Assembly (NCBI GenBank): GCA_034414595.1
Contig: DAOULY010000009.1
Coordinates: forward strand, 1-64,000
Length of the DNA: 64,000 bases
Reading direction: 5' to 3'
Source of the DNA: DAOULY01 sp034414595
Lineage (GTDB): Bacteria > Chloroflexota > Dehalococcoidia > SZUA-161 > JAUWZY01
This document shows positions 1 to 9,727 of the stretch, in pieces. The translations under genes were made by a program, and so were the position numbers. Each line of letters starts with the position of its first letter. Position 1 is the first letter of the stretch. Below the pieces are notes generated by a model, which was not told the origin of the DNA, searched no databases, and saw nothing but the letters and a program-made list of their open reading frames with translations.

Positions 1-118
1 CTTCAGGCATATAGCCTCCGGGGAAATAACCGATAATCCTGTGCCCTTCAGCCTTCGATCTTTGCAGTTCTGTGGCCCTGTCTCTCAGGTGCGCATCCAA
101 GGACTCCAAGGCTTTCAT
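1..118 (-). CDS. HgdB/BcrB-like 2-hydroxyacyl-CoA dehydratase family protein, N-terminal 39 residues only
   Basis: Only the first 39 codons lie in the window; the gene runs off the left edge. The reading begins MKALESLDAHLRDRATEL and continues into HRIIGYFPGGYMPE. This matches the N-terminus of the complete HgdB-like gene at 54305-55444 (RRIVGYTPGGYLPEE) position for position. In that family this segment starts the first Rossmann-like domain. A GGGAGG ribosome site sits just before the ATG. It lies 75 bases downstream of the hydantoinase-B-like gene on the same strand, so the two may share a transcript. The family assignment is firm for a fragment; the substrate is unknown. Confidence 0.8.
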   Translation of the reverse strand, partial: MKALESLDAHLRDRATELQRSKAEGHRIIGYFPGGYMPE

Positions 119-193
119 AAATCCTCCCTTCGTACCAAGTTTATCGGTTTCTATGCCATTTGGCTATTACTCCACAGATAGCCAAAGCTGAGA

Positions 194-2251
194 TCAGACT
201 CTGACAATCTCTTTGACCTTCTTGGCATCAGGCCAGGAGCCGTAGTGCTTGAGAGCGGCCTCAGCCGGTCTCTTCTTCAACCACTTTTTCTCAAACTCCT
301 GGTATCGCTGACCTCGGGTCTTTCTCCGCTCACGTTCCTTTCGCCGCAGCTTCTCCGTCCCCTTCAAGTCCACTTCAAGGGTCTCAGGGTCATAGGCCAC
401 ATGATACACATGCTCCACAGTCCGGGGCGATATGATCTGCCGTTTCAGGTCATCGACCACTTTTTCAGGGTCTCGCTCCAGGGCATCACCGTAGCCGGCA
501 CCACCACCGCTCATCAAGACAAAGATATCGCCATTGCGGACAACACGCTGCGAGCGCGTATTGTGCTCCACGGTATAATCTCCCTTTATGGTCCTGCCCA
601 GCATCAACTCTTCCTCGTTCTTGGGCAAGTCCTTTTCTCCCCGGCGCATCTTTTCCCAGAGGTCGTTGTTGCGAACCTCAAAGCCGAACTTCACCCCCCC
701 AGGATAGCCACCGAAGATGCCCTGAGCAATGCGCAGCTTGCTATCACGGCCCGTGCTGCTGAAGTTCATCTGGGGCACGTGATGGATAGCAAAGGCTGAA
801 ATCGTGCCAGTGCCGCCACGATATTTGCCAAAGCCGCAGCTATCGCGGCGCTGCTTCTGAAACAAGTGCAGCAGGGGAGCATGAGTCTCCACATCCTCGG
901 CATCAGGCGCTCTCCCCGTAGGAGCCATGACGAAGCCATAGGCATCCATACCATCTCTGTCCACCCTGCCACCCTGGCCCTCGGTATTTAACGGGTGTGA
1001 CAACAGCTCGGTGATGCGGACACCAAATTGATCGACCCCGCTCAGGGCGCTGCCAGAGCCACCACCGATCCCTCCGGCGATGCCAACGCGCTCGGGGCTA
1101 TCGAAGACCAGTTTGCTGAAGATTTGATTTGCCAGCGAGATGACACCGCAGCCTACCGAGGGGGCATTGGAGATCGCAGCATCATCGCCGGCGTTGAGGA
1201 CACAGCCCTGAGGCACAATCCAGTCCATAGGAGCAAAGGCACCGGCAGTAGGGGGCAGGTCGGGGAACAGGTGGTGGAAGAAGTAAATGCAAAAATTGGT
1301 GGGCACGTGATGGGCTAAGGTGTGATGGGAGCCGGCATCATGCTCGGGTGAAGTGCCGGTGAAGTCGAAGAGCATCCGGTCCCCCTTTTTATGCAGGGTG
1401 ACGTAGAAACGGAGGATGGTCGCATCCATACCCGTGGTGTCGTAGAAGACCAGTGTCCTATAGGTGCCGTCATTCCAGCCCCTGATCCGCTGTCTTACTG
1501 CCTCTTCCGTTTGCTGGAGCATGGCCCGGAACAGCCCCAAGAGGAACCCCTTTCCCTTCCCTTGTACCAATTCCTGGACCCTGACCCGCAGGCGGTCGCA
1601 GGCGGTGACACGAGCCCTGACATCCCCCTCCTGCATCCGCGGCGCCCGGGAGATGAAGTTGGTGAACATCTCCAGCATGTCGTTGCGTATCTGATAGTTC
1701 TCACCGATCTTTATCGGCGGCAGCCTCATCCCCTCCCAGTATTTGGTCCTGGCGATGGGTGACATGCCGCCTGGATGTGCCCCTCCGGTCTCCGGCTGGT
1801 GGGCAGCGGCAGAGGTCCATGCGATAAGCTCGCCGTTGTGAAATACGGGCATAACCGCAACCTGATCGGGGTTGTGTATCCCACCATAGAGGGCCTCATT
1901 GGCATAGAAGACATCCCCTTCCTTAACACCCACCGTGGCATCATTGAGCCAGGTTTTGGCTACGAACTTCACCGGAAGCTGGCTGACGGGAAGATGGATG
2001 AACGTGCCGGTGCTGGCACAGACTAAGTCCCCGGCCGGAGTATAGATGGCAGCAATCAAGTCGCCAGCACGAATCGTACTTGCAATCCCGGTCCTAATGA
2101 ATACCTCTTTGGCCTCGAACAGAATGCTATCGAGCTTGTTGCTGTAGATCTCCAGGTCTCCAGGCCTGAGCAGCTTCATTTGTTTCAGTTCGTCAGGGCT
2201 TGGCTTTTCCGGTTTGATCCAGTCGAGTAACGTTTTGCGATCAGGAAGCAT
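194..2251 (-). CDS. Hydantoinase B / acetone-carboxylase-alpha-like protein (685 aa)
   Basis: This full-length member of the HyuB/oxoprolinase family opens with RPGDLEIYSNKLDSILFEA. It contains the family glycine/His-rich core (GGIHNPDQ, AAAHQPETGGAHPGG) near residues 120-165 and the glycine-rich FGKYRGGTG and SGGGAGYGD segments in the C-terminal third. Family members hydrolyse cyclic amides such as 5-oxoproline or hydantoin, or form the large subunit of ATP-dependent ketone carboxylases. At 685 aa it is longer than plain HyuB (about 510-590) and closer to acetone/acetophenone carboxylase subunits. The usual HyuA ATPase partner is not in the window. GGAGG precedes the ATG by 4 bases. Its neighbours are a molybdopterin oxidoreductase upstream and an HgdB-like gene downstream. 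Substrate unknown. Confidence 0.85.
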   Translation of the reverse strand: MLPDRKTLLDWIKPEKPSPDELKQMKLLRPGDLEIYSNKLDSILFEAKEVFIRTGIASTIRAGDLIAAIYTPAGDLVCASTGTFIHLPVSQLPVKFVAKTWLNDATVGVKEGDVFYANEALYGGIHNPDQVAVMPVFHNGELIAWTSAAAHQPETGGAHPGGMSPIARTKYWEGMRLPPIKIGENYQIRNDMLEMFTNFISRAPRMQEGDVRARVTACDRLRVRVQELVQGKGKGFLLGLFRAMLQQTEEAVRQRIRGWNDGTYRTLVFYDTTGMDATILRFYVTLHKKGDRMLFDFTGTSPEHDAGSHHTLAHHVPTNFCIYFFHHLFPDLPPTAGAFAPMDWIVPQGCVLNAGDDAAISNAPSVGCGVISLANQIFSKLVFDSPERVGIAGGIGGGSGSALSGVDQFGVRITELLSHPLNTEGQGGRVDRDGMDAYGFVMAPTGRAPDAEDVETHAPLLHLFQKQRRDSCGFGKYRGGTGTISAFAIHHVPQMNFSSTGRDSKLRIAQGIFGGYPGGVKFGFEVRNNDLWEKMRRGEKDLPKNEEELMLGRTIKGDYTVEHNTRSQRVVRNGDIFVLMSGGGAGYGDALERDPEKVVDDLKRQIISPRTVEHVYHVAYDPETLEVDLKGTEKLRRKERERRKTRGQRYQEFEKKWLKKRPAEAALKHYGSWPDAKKVKEIVRV

Positions 2252-2448
2252 TATTCCTCCGTTTTTCTACAGTCTCCGAAGTCTAAGGTGAGAAATAAGT
2301 GGGACTTCCAATTATTACGAGCACTCTGTTCCTTGTATGAAACCATCACACACTGACCATCTGGCTGCGTGAAGTACCCACTGTACCAGCCGCCCTCCTC
2401 GTTTCTTTAAATTAGTGAAGCGATCAACGCGTTTCGAGAATCCTCGAT

Positions 2449-4689
2449 CTAGTACTGCTTGGCCTTGTAAACCCGGCACAGGCCCCATTTGAGGGGCCAA
2501 CCTCCGCCCATTTTGTCGCAGACATCGGGATCGTCATCCGTGAGCACATTTATATTGGACTCCCAGACACCATGCAACCACGGTTCTTCTCCGGGGAGCT
2601 CAGGGAACCACCAACCATGCTCGCAATGGACCACCCTGGGGTCTATTCCCTTGAACAGTTTACATTTCATCCTTATCCTGCCCCGTGGGGACTCAATCCA
2701 GACCCAATCGCCGTCTTCTATACCCAGTTCGGCTGCTTTTTCCGGGTGAATCTGCACCAGGGGATGGGGGTACCTGCGGCGTATGGAATCGATCTGGCGC
2801 TGCTCAGAGTGGAAATAGACCCGGATTCTGCCCCCTGTGTTCAGCATCAGCGGATATTCCTTGGCCAGCTCTGGCTTGCTGACCGGGTTTTCATGAGGCT
2901 CCTCATAGCTGGGCAGGGGGTCATATCCCAGCTGCTCCAGGATGGTGGAACTTAGCTCAGCCTTGCCGGTGGGAGTGCCGAAGCCCATCTGTTCGTACTT
3001 GTGGTATCGCCGTGGTGGAGCTTCATATCCTCCCTGGGCCATGAACTCCTTAAATGTTAGCCCCAGTGGCTCGAGCATATAATCATGGACCTGTTCCAGG
3101 TCTTCCCAGGGCCAGTGCTTTTCCTGTCCGAGCCTGATGCCGAGCCCGCGCATGATCTCATAGTCGGTTTTGCGGTCATATTCACCGGGTATCATCGATG
3201 GTAGCGCTTTTTCCCCGCCCAGAATGGTGTCCAGGCTGCCCAGTCCGGCGGCGAGGTAAGGTCTCTCCAGCCATGAGGCCACCGGGAGGACATAATCGGC
3301 AAGCTCGGCAGATGGAGTCAGCCAGTAGTCCTGAACCATATAGAGGTCCAGGTTCTTCAACGCCTTATAGACCAGCTTGATATTGGGCTGGGTGATCATG
3401 GGGTTGCTGGCGATGCCGATCATGGCCCTGACCGGGTAGGGCTCACCGCTGAGTATGGCCCGATATAAGGTGGGATGGTGAGCTGCGGCCATGGCATGTT
3501 GCGCTGAGACTGGTTTGCCCCATACTTTAAGTACGTGGGGCATGATCGCATCATGTCCCGGCCAGCCAATAAATCTAAAGCGGTCCGTTCCTATTTGCTT
3601 CTTCTTTTGCTCCGGCGGTTGCATCTCGCGGAGTTCCAGTTCGGGCTCGGTTATGCATCTTGCCGGCCCAGGTATATAGTCGCCGCCGGGAACATCGATG
3701 CTCCCCGTGATCAGGCTCAGGATGAACTTGGCCTGGATGCCGGCGATGGCGCTGCTCTGTTGCTCCAGCCCCATACCGTTGGTGGTGATTGTGGGAGCAT
3801 TCTGGGCATACATCCTGGCGGCTTCCCTGATTTGCTCCGCCGGGAGCCAGGTGAGCTCGGCCACCTTCTCCGGGGGGTACTCTCTGGCTCTCTCCCTTAG
3901 CTCGGCGAAGCCATGGCACCATTTCTCCACGAATTCCTTATTGTAGAGCCCCTCCTCGATGATCACATTTATCATGGACATGAGTAGCGCAGTGTCGGTG
4001 CCTGGCCTGAGCTGGAGCCAGATGTCGGCCAGCTCCGCAGTCTCTGTTTTCCTGGGATCAAGGACGATGAGTTTAGTCCCCAGCTCTTTGGCGTCGCGTA
4101 CCGATTTCCACATATGGGGCCTGCTCTCGGGAGGGTTGATCCCGATGAGCATAACGCATCCGGTGGCCATCTTCCCTTGGTCATCTTTCTCAAACCTGAG
4201 GAAGGTTCGGTGAACGGGAGGCCAGCCCATCATCGCGGTGCCTATATTAATACACGGTGCGTGGCAAACATTGGCGGAGCTTACATTATTTGGGGTGCCG
4301 AACAGGTTCTGGAATCGAGGCTCGACCCACATCGTCGTCCTCAGAGTGCCACCGTGAAAGGCCAGTGTTTCGGCTCCATACTTTTCCCTCAACTCTCCCA
4401 GCTTGTCGGCGATCTCGTCGAAGGCCTGCTCCCATGAGATGCGCTGCCACTTTCCCTCCCCCCTGTCCCCGGCCCTCTTAAGGGGGAAACTGAGGCGGTC
4501 GGGGTGGTACATGAACTCTGCCGTCCCGCGGAACCTGGGGCAAGCCTCGGTCGGCGGCCAGACGGTAGCTGACCGGGGATGAGACTTGTCCTCCTCCATC
4601 TTTACCATCTTCCCGTTCTCGCTATACACCAAAATTCGGCAGCGGGGATTGCAAAACTCACATACTGCGCTCTTCACTTCTTGGGCCAT
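2449..4689 (-). CDS. Cytoplasmic molybdopterin oxidoreductase, [4Fe-4S] type (copy A, 746 aa)
   Basis: A DMSO-reductase-family (MopB) catalytic subunit. The N-terminal iron-sulfur site is Cys10, Cys13, Cys17 and Cys50. The probable molybdenum/tungsten ligand is Cys142 in ANVCHAPC. A C-terminal dinucleotide-binding domain carries the GFGTPTGKAEL and EHGWWFPE motifs seen in thiosulfate-reductase and acetylene-hydratase relatives. There is no Tat signal, so it should be cytoplasmic. No ferredoxin-like or membrane subunit lies beside it, so either it works alone or its partner is elsewhere. A clear paralogue sits at 27598-29835 (+). The ATG follows GAGGAGG. Substrate cannot be read from the sequence; redox, hydratase and transhydroxylase chemistry are all known in this subgroup. 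Confidence 0.9.
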   Translation of the reverse strand: MAQEVKSAVCEFCNPRCRILVYSENGKMVKMEEDKSHPRSATVWPPTEACPRFRGTAEFMYHPDRLSFPLKRAGDRGEGKWQRISWEQAFDEIADKLGELREKYGAETLAFHGGTLRTTMWVEPRFQNLFGTPNNVSSANVCHAPCINIGTAMMGWPPVHRTFLRFEKDDQGKMATGCVMLIGINPPESRPHMWKSVRDAKELGTKLIVLDPRKTETAELADIWLQLRPGTDTALLMSMINVIIEEGLYNKEFVEKWCHGFAELRERAREYPPEKVAELTWLPAEQIREAARMYAQNAPTITTNGMGLEQQSSAIAGIQAKFILSLITGSIDVPGGDYIPGPARCITEPELELREMQPPEQKKKQIGTDRFRFIGWPGHDAIMPHVLKVWGKPVSAQHAMAAAHHPTLYRAILSGEPYPVRAMIGIASNPMITQPNIKLVYKALKNLDLYMVQDYWLTPSAELADYVLPVASWLERPYLAAGLGSLDTILGGEKALPSMIPGEYDRKTDYEIMRGLGIRLGQEKHWPWEDLEQVHDYMLEPLGLTFKEFMAQGGYEAPPRRYHKYEQMGFGTPTGKAELSSTILEQLGYDPLPSYEEPHENPVSKPELAKEYPLMLNTGGRIRVYFHSEQRQIDSIRRRYPHPLVQIHPEKAAELGIEDGDWVWIESPRGRIRMKCKLFKGIDPRVVHCEHGWWFPELPGEEPWLHGVWESNINVLTDDDPDVCDKMGGGWPLKWGLCRVYKAKQY

Positions 4690-4798
4690 AATAATAACCT
4701 CCTCTTCGCTTGTTATTATAACAGGACTCGTTCATCACTTCTCAAGTCTCTAAATAGGTTTGGGATATTCCTTATCTTTGTGCTTTGTGAGACAGCCG

Positions 4799-6463
4799 TT
4801 ATAATGGCCGGCCCTTTTCCTCCCAAATCTTGCGTAGCCCCAGGTCCTCGGCAATTATCTTGTAGCAAATATAGCCGCTGCCCCTGCCAATGGAGACCGA
4901 GGGATGAGCTGCGGAGGAGCAGAGATAAACGTTCTTTATCGGCATTCTATATCCCGAGAGCTCAGGAGTTGGTCTCAACCGGCCCCATTGCGAGGCAGTC
5001 ATTGAGCCCATGCTGGTACTGCCTTCGATCATGTTTATGTTTCTGGTAACGACCTCGAACGGCGTGCTTATAGCAAAGCCGATGACGTTGTCCATGGTCA
5101 TATTAGGTGCGTAATCCTGCCATTGCCGTACTCTCTCTTTAGCGAAGTCCTTCCCGATCTGGAGCCACTGCCTGTCAGTGAAGTACCTATTAGGGCACGC
5201 AATGTCCTCAAAAATGAGGACGTGCTTTCCCTGAGGAGTGCGAGTCGGATCCCAGTGGGAGTGGGGACAAGCCGTTATCGTCAACCTTTTGGCAAGACCC
5301 TGCTCAAATACCTCTCGCATATGCTCGTGCGCATAATAATCGAGATCTTTAGGCATCATCATGAGTCGGGGTACTTCCTGGCAGTCCGGGTTGTGCTGGG
5401 ACGCTTTGTATTGAGGTAGCTCATGTAAAGCGAGATGGCCCCACATGGCACATCCCCGGTCATAATCGATGTTGCGCACCCTGCGTGCGACTTGAGGGCT
5501 GACGTGTTCTTCGCCGATGAACCTGAAGATGAGCTGATTGGCATCGACATCCGCGACGACAACCTTTCTGGCCTCGATCTCAGTGCCATCGACGAGACGA
5601 ATGCCCTTTGCAGCGCCATTATCGATGACTATCTTATCCACTTCGTGGTGGACAAAGAACTTGCCTCCCATTTCGCTGAAAGCGCGCTGTAAGGCGTGGG
5701 TTACAGCATGAGACCCCGACATGACAAACGAGGCCGGAGACCAGGACATCATCGTCGCAAGACTGTGGAGCATGGAGTAGACGGAGAGCACGTCCTCAGG
5801 GTAGCACTCAGTGTTTATCGTCGCGGTCTTCATGAAGAAGATCCTCATCTCAACGCTTTCAAAGAGGTCCAGAGCACGCTGAAATGTGCTCATGAATTGA
5901 TATGCTGGATCGATGCCGTCTACAGAGTCATCGAGCAATCTCTCAATGGGGTCCTTTACCCCCCATGGGGGCGGAGCAGTAAATAGATGTTCTCGCCAGG
6001 CAGCCTGCCATTTATTGCGCCAGCGATCGAGCAGGACCATATATGTCTCGGCATCTCGTTCTGAGAACTTTGCTATTTCCTTGTAGGCCTTGTCCACATT
6101 TTCCGGCGCTGGCGTGACCTCTCCTGTTAGCTTATCTGCGACCTTAAACGCTGGGTAGGTGATTAAGGACGTCTCATCATCGAATATAATTCCTGCGCTC
6201 AGTTCAGGTATGACGTGGTTAATACCTTTCTCCCACAATTTGAAGTCGCCGTATGCCGGGTGGCCATAGAAACGCACGATGCTGGCACAGGGGTCGGTGA
6301 GAAACCCGGGAAGGATTTGCTCATCACCACAGGCTCCGCCGCCAAGCTCATGCTGTCGCTCAAAGATGGCGGTTTCGAGCCCTGCCCATTGAAGATAACA
6401 GGCAATTACTGTGCCATGATGCCCACCCCCGATTATCACTGCATCATAGCTCTTGTCAGCCAT
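4799..6463 (-). CDS. FAD-dependent oxidoreductase, phytoene-desaturase-like (copy A, 554 aa)
   Basis: The N-terminus DAVIIGGGHHGTVIACYLQ is a Rossmann FAD-binding beta-alpha-beta, followed by the acidic ERQHELGGGA strand end. The C-terminus YLCSSAAHPSVSIGRGSGY is the second FAD contact typical of the amine-oxidase/phytoene-dehydrogenase superfamily (COG1233). No signal peptide or membrane helix is seen, so it is probably a soluble flavoprotein. It is a tandem duplicate of the next gene upstream (6561-8225), with only 97 bases between them and the same AAGGAGAGCTGACAA leader. Differences concentrate around residues 360-440, probably the substrate cap. Carotenoid genes are absent nearby, so a carotenoid role is not supported. 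Confidence 0.88.
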   Translation of the reverse strand: MADKSYDAVIIGGGHHGTVIACYLQWAGLETAIFERQHELGGGACGDEQILPGFLTDPCASIVRFYGHPAYGDFKLWEKGINHVIPELSAGIIFDDETSLITYPAFKVADKLTGEVTPAPENVDKAYKEIAKFSERDAETYMVLLDRWRNKWQAAWREHLFTAPPPWGVKDPIERLLDDSVDGIDPAYQFMSTFQRALDLFESVEMRIFFMKTATINTECYPEDVLSVYSMLHSLATMMSWSPASFVMSGSHAVTHALQRAFSEMGGKFFVHHEVDKIVIDNGAAKGIRLVDGTEIEARKVVVADVDANQLIFRFIGEEHVSPQVARRVRNIDYDRGCAMWGHLALHELPQYKASQHNPDCQEVPRLMMMPKDLDYYAHEHMREVFEQGLAKRLTITACPHSHWDPTRTPQGKHVLIFEDIACPNRYFTDRQWLQIGKDFAKERVRQWQDYAPNMTMDNVIGFAISTPFEVVTRNINMIEGSTSMGSMTASQWGRLRPTPELSGYRMPIKNVYLCSSAAHPSVSIGRGSGYICYKIIAEDLGLRKIWEEKGRPL

Positions 6464-6560
6464 TTGTCAGCTCTCCTTTTCCTGACTGTCTTTCTTTTAC
6501 ATTCATACCTGAGGGCAATGCGTCAACCAACTTTTTCATAAGACAGCTGTCATACGGACT

Positions 6561-8225
6561 TCAGTACGGGCGGCCCTTTTCCTCCCAAATCTTGCGTAGT
6601 CCCAGGTCCTCGGCGATTACCTTATAGCAAATATAGCCGCTGCCCCTGCCGATAGCGACCGAGGGATGTGTTGATGAGGAGCAGAGATAGACATTCTTTA
6701 CCGGCATTCTGTATCCCGAGAGCTCAGGAGTTGGTCTCAAACGGCCCCATTGCGAGGCCGCCATTGAGCCCATGCTAGTACTACCTTCGAGCATATTTAT
6801 GTTTCTGGTAACAACCTCGAACGGCGTGCTCACGACAGAGCCGATGACGTTGTCCATGGTCATATTAGGTGCGTAATCCTGCCATTGCCTTATTGCTTCG
6901 TTGGCGAAGTCCTTTCCGATCTGGAGCCATTGCCTCTCGGTGAAATACCTGGCGGGGCATGCTGCTTCGCCGAAAAGAGCGACGTGCTTTCCCTCAGGAG
7001 TGCGAGTCGGATCCCATCTGGTGTGGGGACAAATAGTCAGCGTTACCTTGTCAGCATACCCTCGAGTGAAGACCTGACGGTCATGCTCGAATATGTAGTA
7101 ATCGAGATCCTTGGGCATGAGTTCGAGTCGGGGTACTTCCTGGCAGTCCGGGTTGTGCTGGGACGCCTTGTATTGAGGTAGTTCGTGCATGGCAACATGG
7201 CCCCACATGACTTGTCCCCGGTCATAGTCGATGTTGCGCACCCGTTCTGCTACTTTAGGGCTGACATGCTCTTCACCGATGAGCCTGAAAATGAGCTGAT
7301 TAGTATCGACATCGGCGACGACCACCTTTCTGGCCTCGATCTCAGTGCCATCGGCGAGACGAATGCCCTTTGCAGCACCATTATCGATGATTATCTTATC
7401 CACCTCGTGGTGGACAAAGAACTTGCCTCCCATTTCGCTGAAAGCGCGCTGTAAGGCGTGGGTTACAGCGTGAGACCCCGACATGACAAACGAGGTCGGA
7501 GACCAGGACATCATCGTCCCAAGACTGTGAAGCATGGAGTAGACGGAGAGCACGTCATCGTGGCGGCACTCAGTGTTCGCCGCCGTGGTCTTCAGGAAGA
7601 AGAGTCTCATCTCAACGCTTTCAAAGAGGTCCAGAGCACGTTGGGCTGTGCTCATGAATTGATATGCTGGATCGATCCCGTCTACAGGATCATCGAACAA
7701 TCTCTCGATGGGGTCCTGCACCTCCCATGGGGGCGGAGCAGTAAATAGATGCTCTCGCCAGGCAGCCTGCCACTTATTGCGGTACTTCGCAAGCAGGACC
7801 ATATATGTCTCAGCATCCCTCTCTGAGAACTTTGCTATTTCCTTGTAGGCCTTGTCCACATTTTCCGGCGCTGGAGTGACTTCCCCTGTTAGCTTATCTG
7901 CGACCTTAAACGCTGGGTAGGTGATTAAGGATGTCTCATCATCGAATACAATTCCTGCGCTCAGTTCAGGTATGACGTGGTTAATGCCTTTCTCCCACAA
8001 TTTGAAGTCGCTGTATGCAGGGTGACCATAGAAACGCACCATGCTGGCACAGGGATCGGAGATAAATCCGGGAATGATTTGCTCATCGCCACAGGCGCCG
8101 CCGCCAAGCTCGTGCTGTCGCTCAAAGATGGCGGTTTCGAGCCCTGCCCATTGAAGATAACAGGCAATTATTGTGCCATGATGCCCACCCCCGATTATCA
8201 CTGCATCATAGCTCTTGTCGGCCAT
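6561..8225 (-). CDS. FAD-dependent oxidoreductase, phytoene-desaturase-like (copy B, 554 aa)
   Basis: The tandem paralogue of 4799-6463 has identical length and roughly 85 percent identity by eye. It shares DAVIIGGGHHGT and the C-terminal GRGSGYICYK flavin motif. The ribosome-binding leader AAGGAGAGCTGACAA is also duplicated, so the duplication included the 5-prime untranslated region. Copy B reads KDLDYYIFEHDRQVF where copy A reads KDLDYYAHEHMREVF, and further changes follow; the FAD-binding ends hardly differ. That pattern suggests divergence in substrate choice rather than decay. Both copies end ..LGLRKIWEEKGRP[LY]. A relic of this tail survives between the SDR genes at 61746-61793. Confidence 0.88.
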   Translation of the reverse strand: MADKSYDAVIIGGGHHGTIIACYLQWAGLETAIFERQHELGGGACGDEQIIPGFISDPCASMVRFYGHPAYSDFKLWEKGINHVIPELSAGIVFDDETSLITYPAFKVADKLTGEVTPAPENVDKAYKEIAKFSERDAETYMVLLAKYRNKWQAAWREHLFTAPPPWEVQDPIERLFDDPVDGIDPAYQFMSTAQRALDLFESVEMRLFFLKTTAANTECRHDDVLSVYSMLHSLGTMMSWSPTSFVMSGSHAVTHALQRAFSEMGGKFFVHHEVDKIIIDNGAAKGIRLADGTEIEARKVVVADVDTNQLIFRLIGEEHVSPKVAERVRNIDYDRGQVMWGHVAMHELPQYKASQHNPDCQEVPRLELMPKDLDYYIFEHDRQVFTRGYADKVTLTICPHTRWDPTRTPEGKHVALFGEAACPARYFTERQWLQIGKDFANEAIRQWQDYAPNMTMDNVIGSVVSTPFEVVTRNINMLEGSTSMGSMAASQWGRLRPTPELSGYRMPVKNVYLCSSSTHPSVAIGRGSGYICYKVIAEDLGLRKIWEEKGRPY

Positions 8226-8398
8226 TTGTCAGCTCTCCTTAACGTCGTTAAATCCAACCCTGATCCTGTGCTTACTAAGCCATACACCCAAAGTGGCATA
8301 GTACACCACAGCCATTTGCGCTGTTGCTGCCTACACCATGGATCAGCAATCACACTAGCCGAGTATTTACGATTCTTGGCCGATCATCGGTAGTGAGA

Positions 8399-9727
8399 TT
8401 AGGTGGGGCGCTCTTCATACAGTTTTCTGACTAGCTTCCCTTTATACTCATACCGAGGCAATGATTCAACCAACTCTACAGCGGCGCGAAAGACCAGCTT
8501 CTCTCGAAGCAACCGCTCTATGTCTGTTTTCAATTGGGCCAGGTCGCCAGGTTGCTCGCCTAATTCAATTTTGATCTTCATTGGCGGTTCTACCTGGGGA
8601 CCTGGGGATTCCAGCTGGATCTCGATTTCACCACTGACCCTGGGGCTCATGGTGGATACCACATCTTTTACGGCTACGGGATAGACATTAACCCCAAGCA
8701 CGGTCAGCATATCGTCAGTCCTTCCGAGCACATTAATACGGAATCCAGTCCTGCCGCAGTCACATTTTGATGCTGACACAACTTCGATATGATCTCGGCT
8801 CCGATAGCGCAGCAAAGGCATGCACTGACGCTCCAGCCCTGTATATACGATTTCGCCGCGAGTCCCGTCCTTTATTTCTAGCTGCTCGCCGGTATCGGGA
8901 TCGATGATCTCAACGTGAACCAGGCCCTGCCCTAAGTAGTGCATTCCCTCCTTCTTTTGATAACATTCACCCCAAACAGCGCCTGATATTTCGCCTATGC
9001 CCATTCCCTGACACATCGAGGCACCAAAACTCTCTTCAATGCGAGCGCGGACCGTGCCTGTTCCTCCCTCGCCCCCGACAAATAAGGTTCTCAGGCCAAG
9101 CTCCTTAGGCTCAATTCCTCTCCTTTGGACTTCATTGACAAGGAACGATGCATAGGAAACGGTAGACTGCAGGGCATTAGCCCCCTGGAACTGAAAGGCG
9201 GCAATAACCCGGTCGGTATGGAACCCCGTAGGGATGTGGAGAGACCCTATCTTTTCAATGGCATCACCAATGAGATCAGCAATAAAGGGTGCGGTTGGTA
9301 TGTTCGCTACTACGCTATCTGGGCGAAAGCCAGCAGCCCAAAGAGCTCTGGCGATGACTTCTACATTTGTCTCTATATCCTGCTGGGTAAGCCCGAGGTA
9401 GGTGGGGATCCCCGTAGTACCGCTTGAGGAATAAAGGCGGACGACATCAGAAATCGCGCATGCTCGATGCTTCCCCACCGGAGGTTGGATCAATTGAGCC
9501 TCTCTGAGCTCCCTTTTCTCAGTGAAAGGCAACTTCGTTATATCCTCAAGCTTGCCTATATCTCCGAGCTCCAACCCGGCCTGTTTATATTTGTCCCTAT
9601 AGAAATCGGAGTTTTCGTAGACATATTTGAATTGCTTGAGGAACTTCTGTTGATGCAATGAATGGAATTCATCCTGAGAGATGGTTTCCATGCTTTCGTC
9701 CCAGAAATCAGAATACTTCTCAGCCAT
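8399..9727 (-). CDS. Phenylacetate-CoA ligase family adenylate-forming enzyme (442 aa)
   Basis: A PaaK-type acyl/aryl-CoA ligase: it adenylates an aromatic or other organic acid and transfers it to CoA. The phosphate-binding loop LYSSSGTTGIPTY is near residue 110. The C-terminal region has KCDCGRTGFRINVLGRTDD and the mobile-domain strand MLTVLGVNVYP. The length fits the family (about 430-450 aa). I place the start at 9727 (MAEKYSDFW) because GGAGG lies 5 bases before that ATG; the four upstream codons would begin with TTG inside the ribosome site. It lies upstream of the two FAD oxidoreductases on the same strand, so it may provide their CoA-ester substrate. The acid is not identifiable. Confidence 0.88.
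   Translation of the reverse strand: MAEKYSDFWDESMETISQDEFHSLHQQKFLKQFKYVYENSDFYRDKYKQAGLELGDIGKLEDITKLPFTEKRELREAQLIQPPVGKHRACAISDVVRLYSSSGTTGIPTYLGLTQQDIETNVEVIARALWAAGFRPDSVVANIPTAPFIADLIGDAIEKIGSLHIPTGFHTDRVIAAFQFQGANALQSTVSYASFLVNEVQRRGIEPKELGLRTLFVGGEGGTGTVRARIEESFGASMCQGMGIGEISGAVWGECYQKKEGMHYLGQGLVHVEIIDPDTGEQLEIKDGTRGEIVYTGLERQCMPLLRYRSRDHIEVVSASKCDCGRTGFRINVLGRTDDMLTVLGVNVYPVAVKDVVSTMSPRVSGEIEIQLESPGPQVEPPMKIKIELGEQPGDLAQLKTDIERLLREKLVFRAAVELVESLPRYEYKGKLVRKLYEERPT

Noticed and set aside
4799..6463. Reading the FAD oxidoreductase pair as carotenoid desaturases (CrtI)
   Set aside because: The superfamily match is real, but no phytoene synthase or isoprenoid gene is near, and a CoA ligase is the upstream neighbour.
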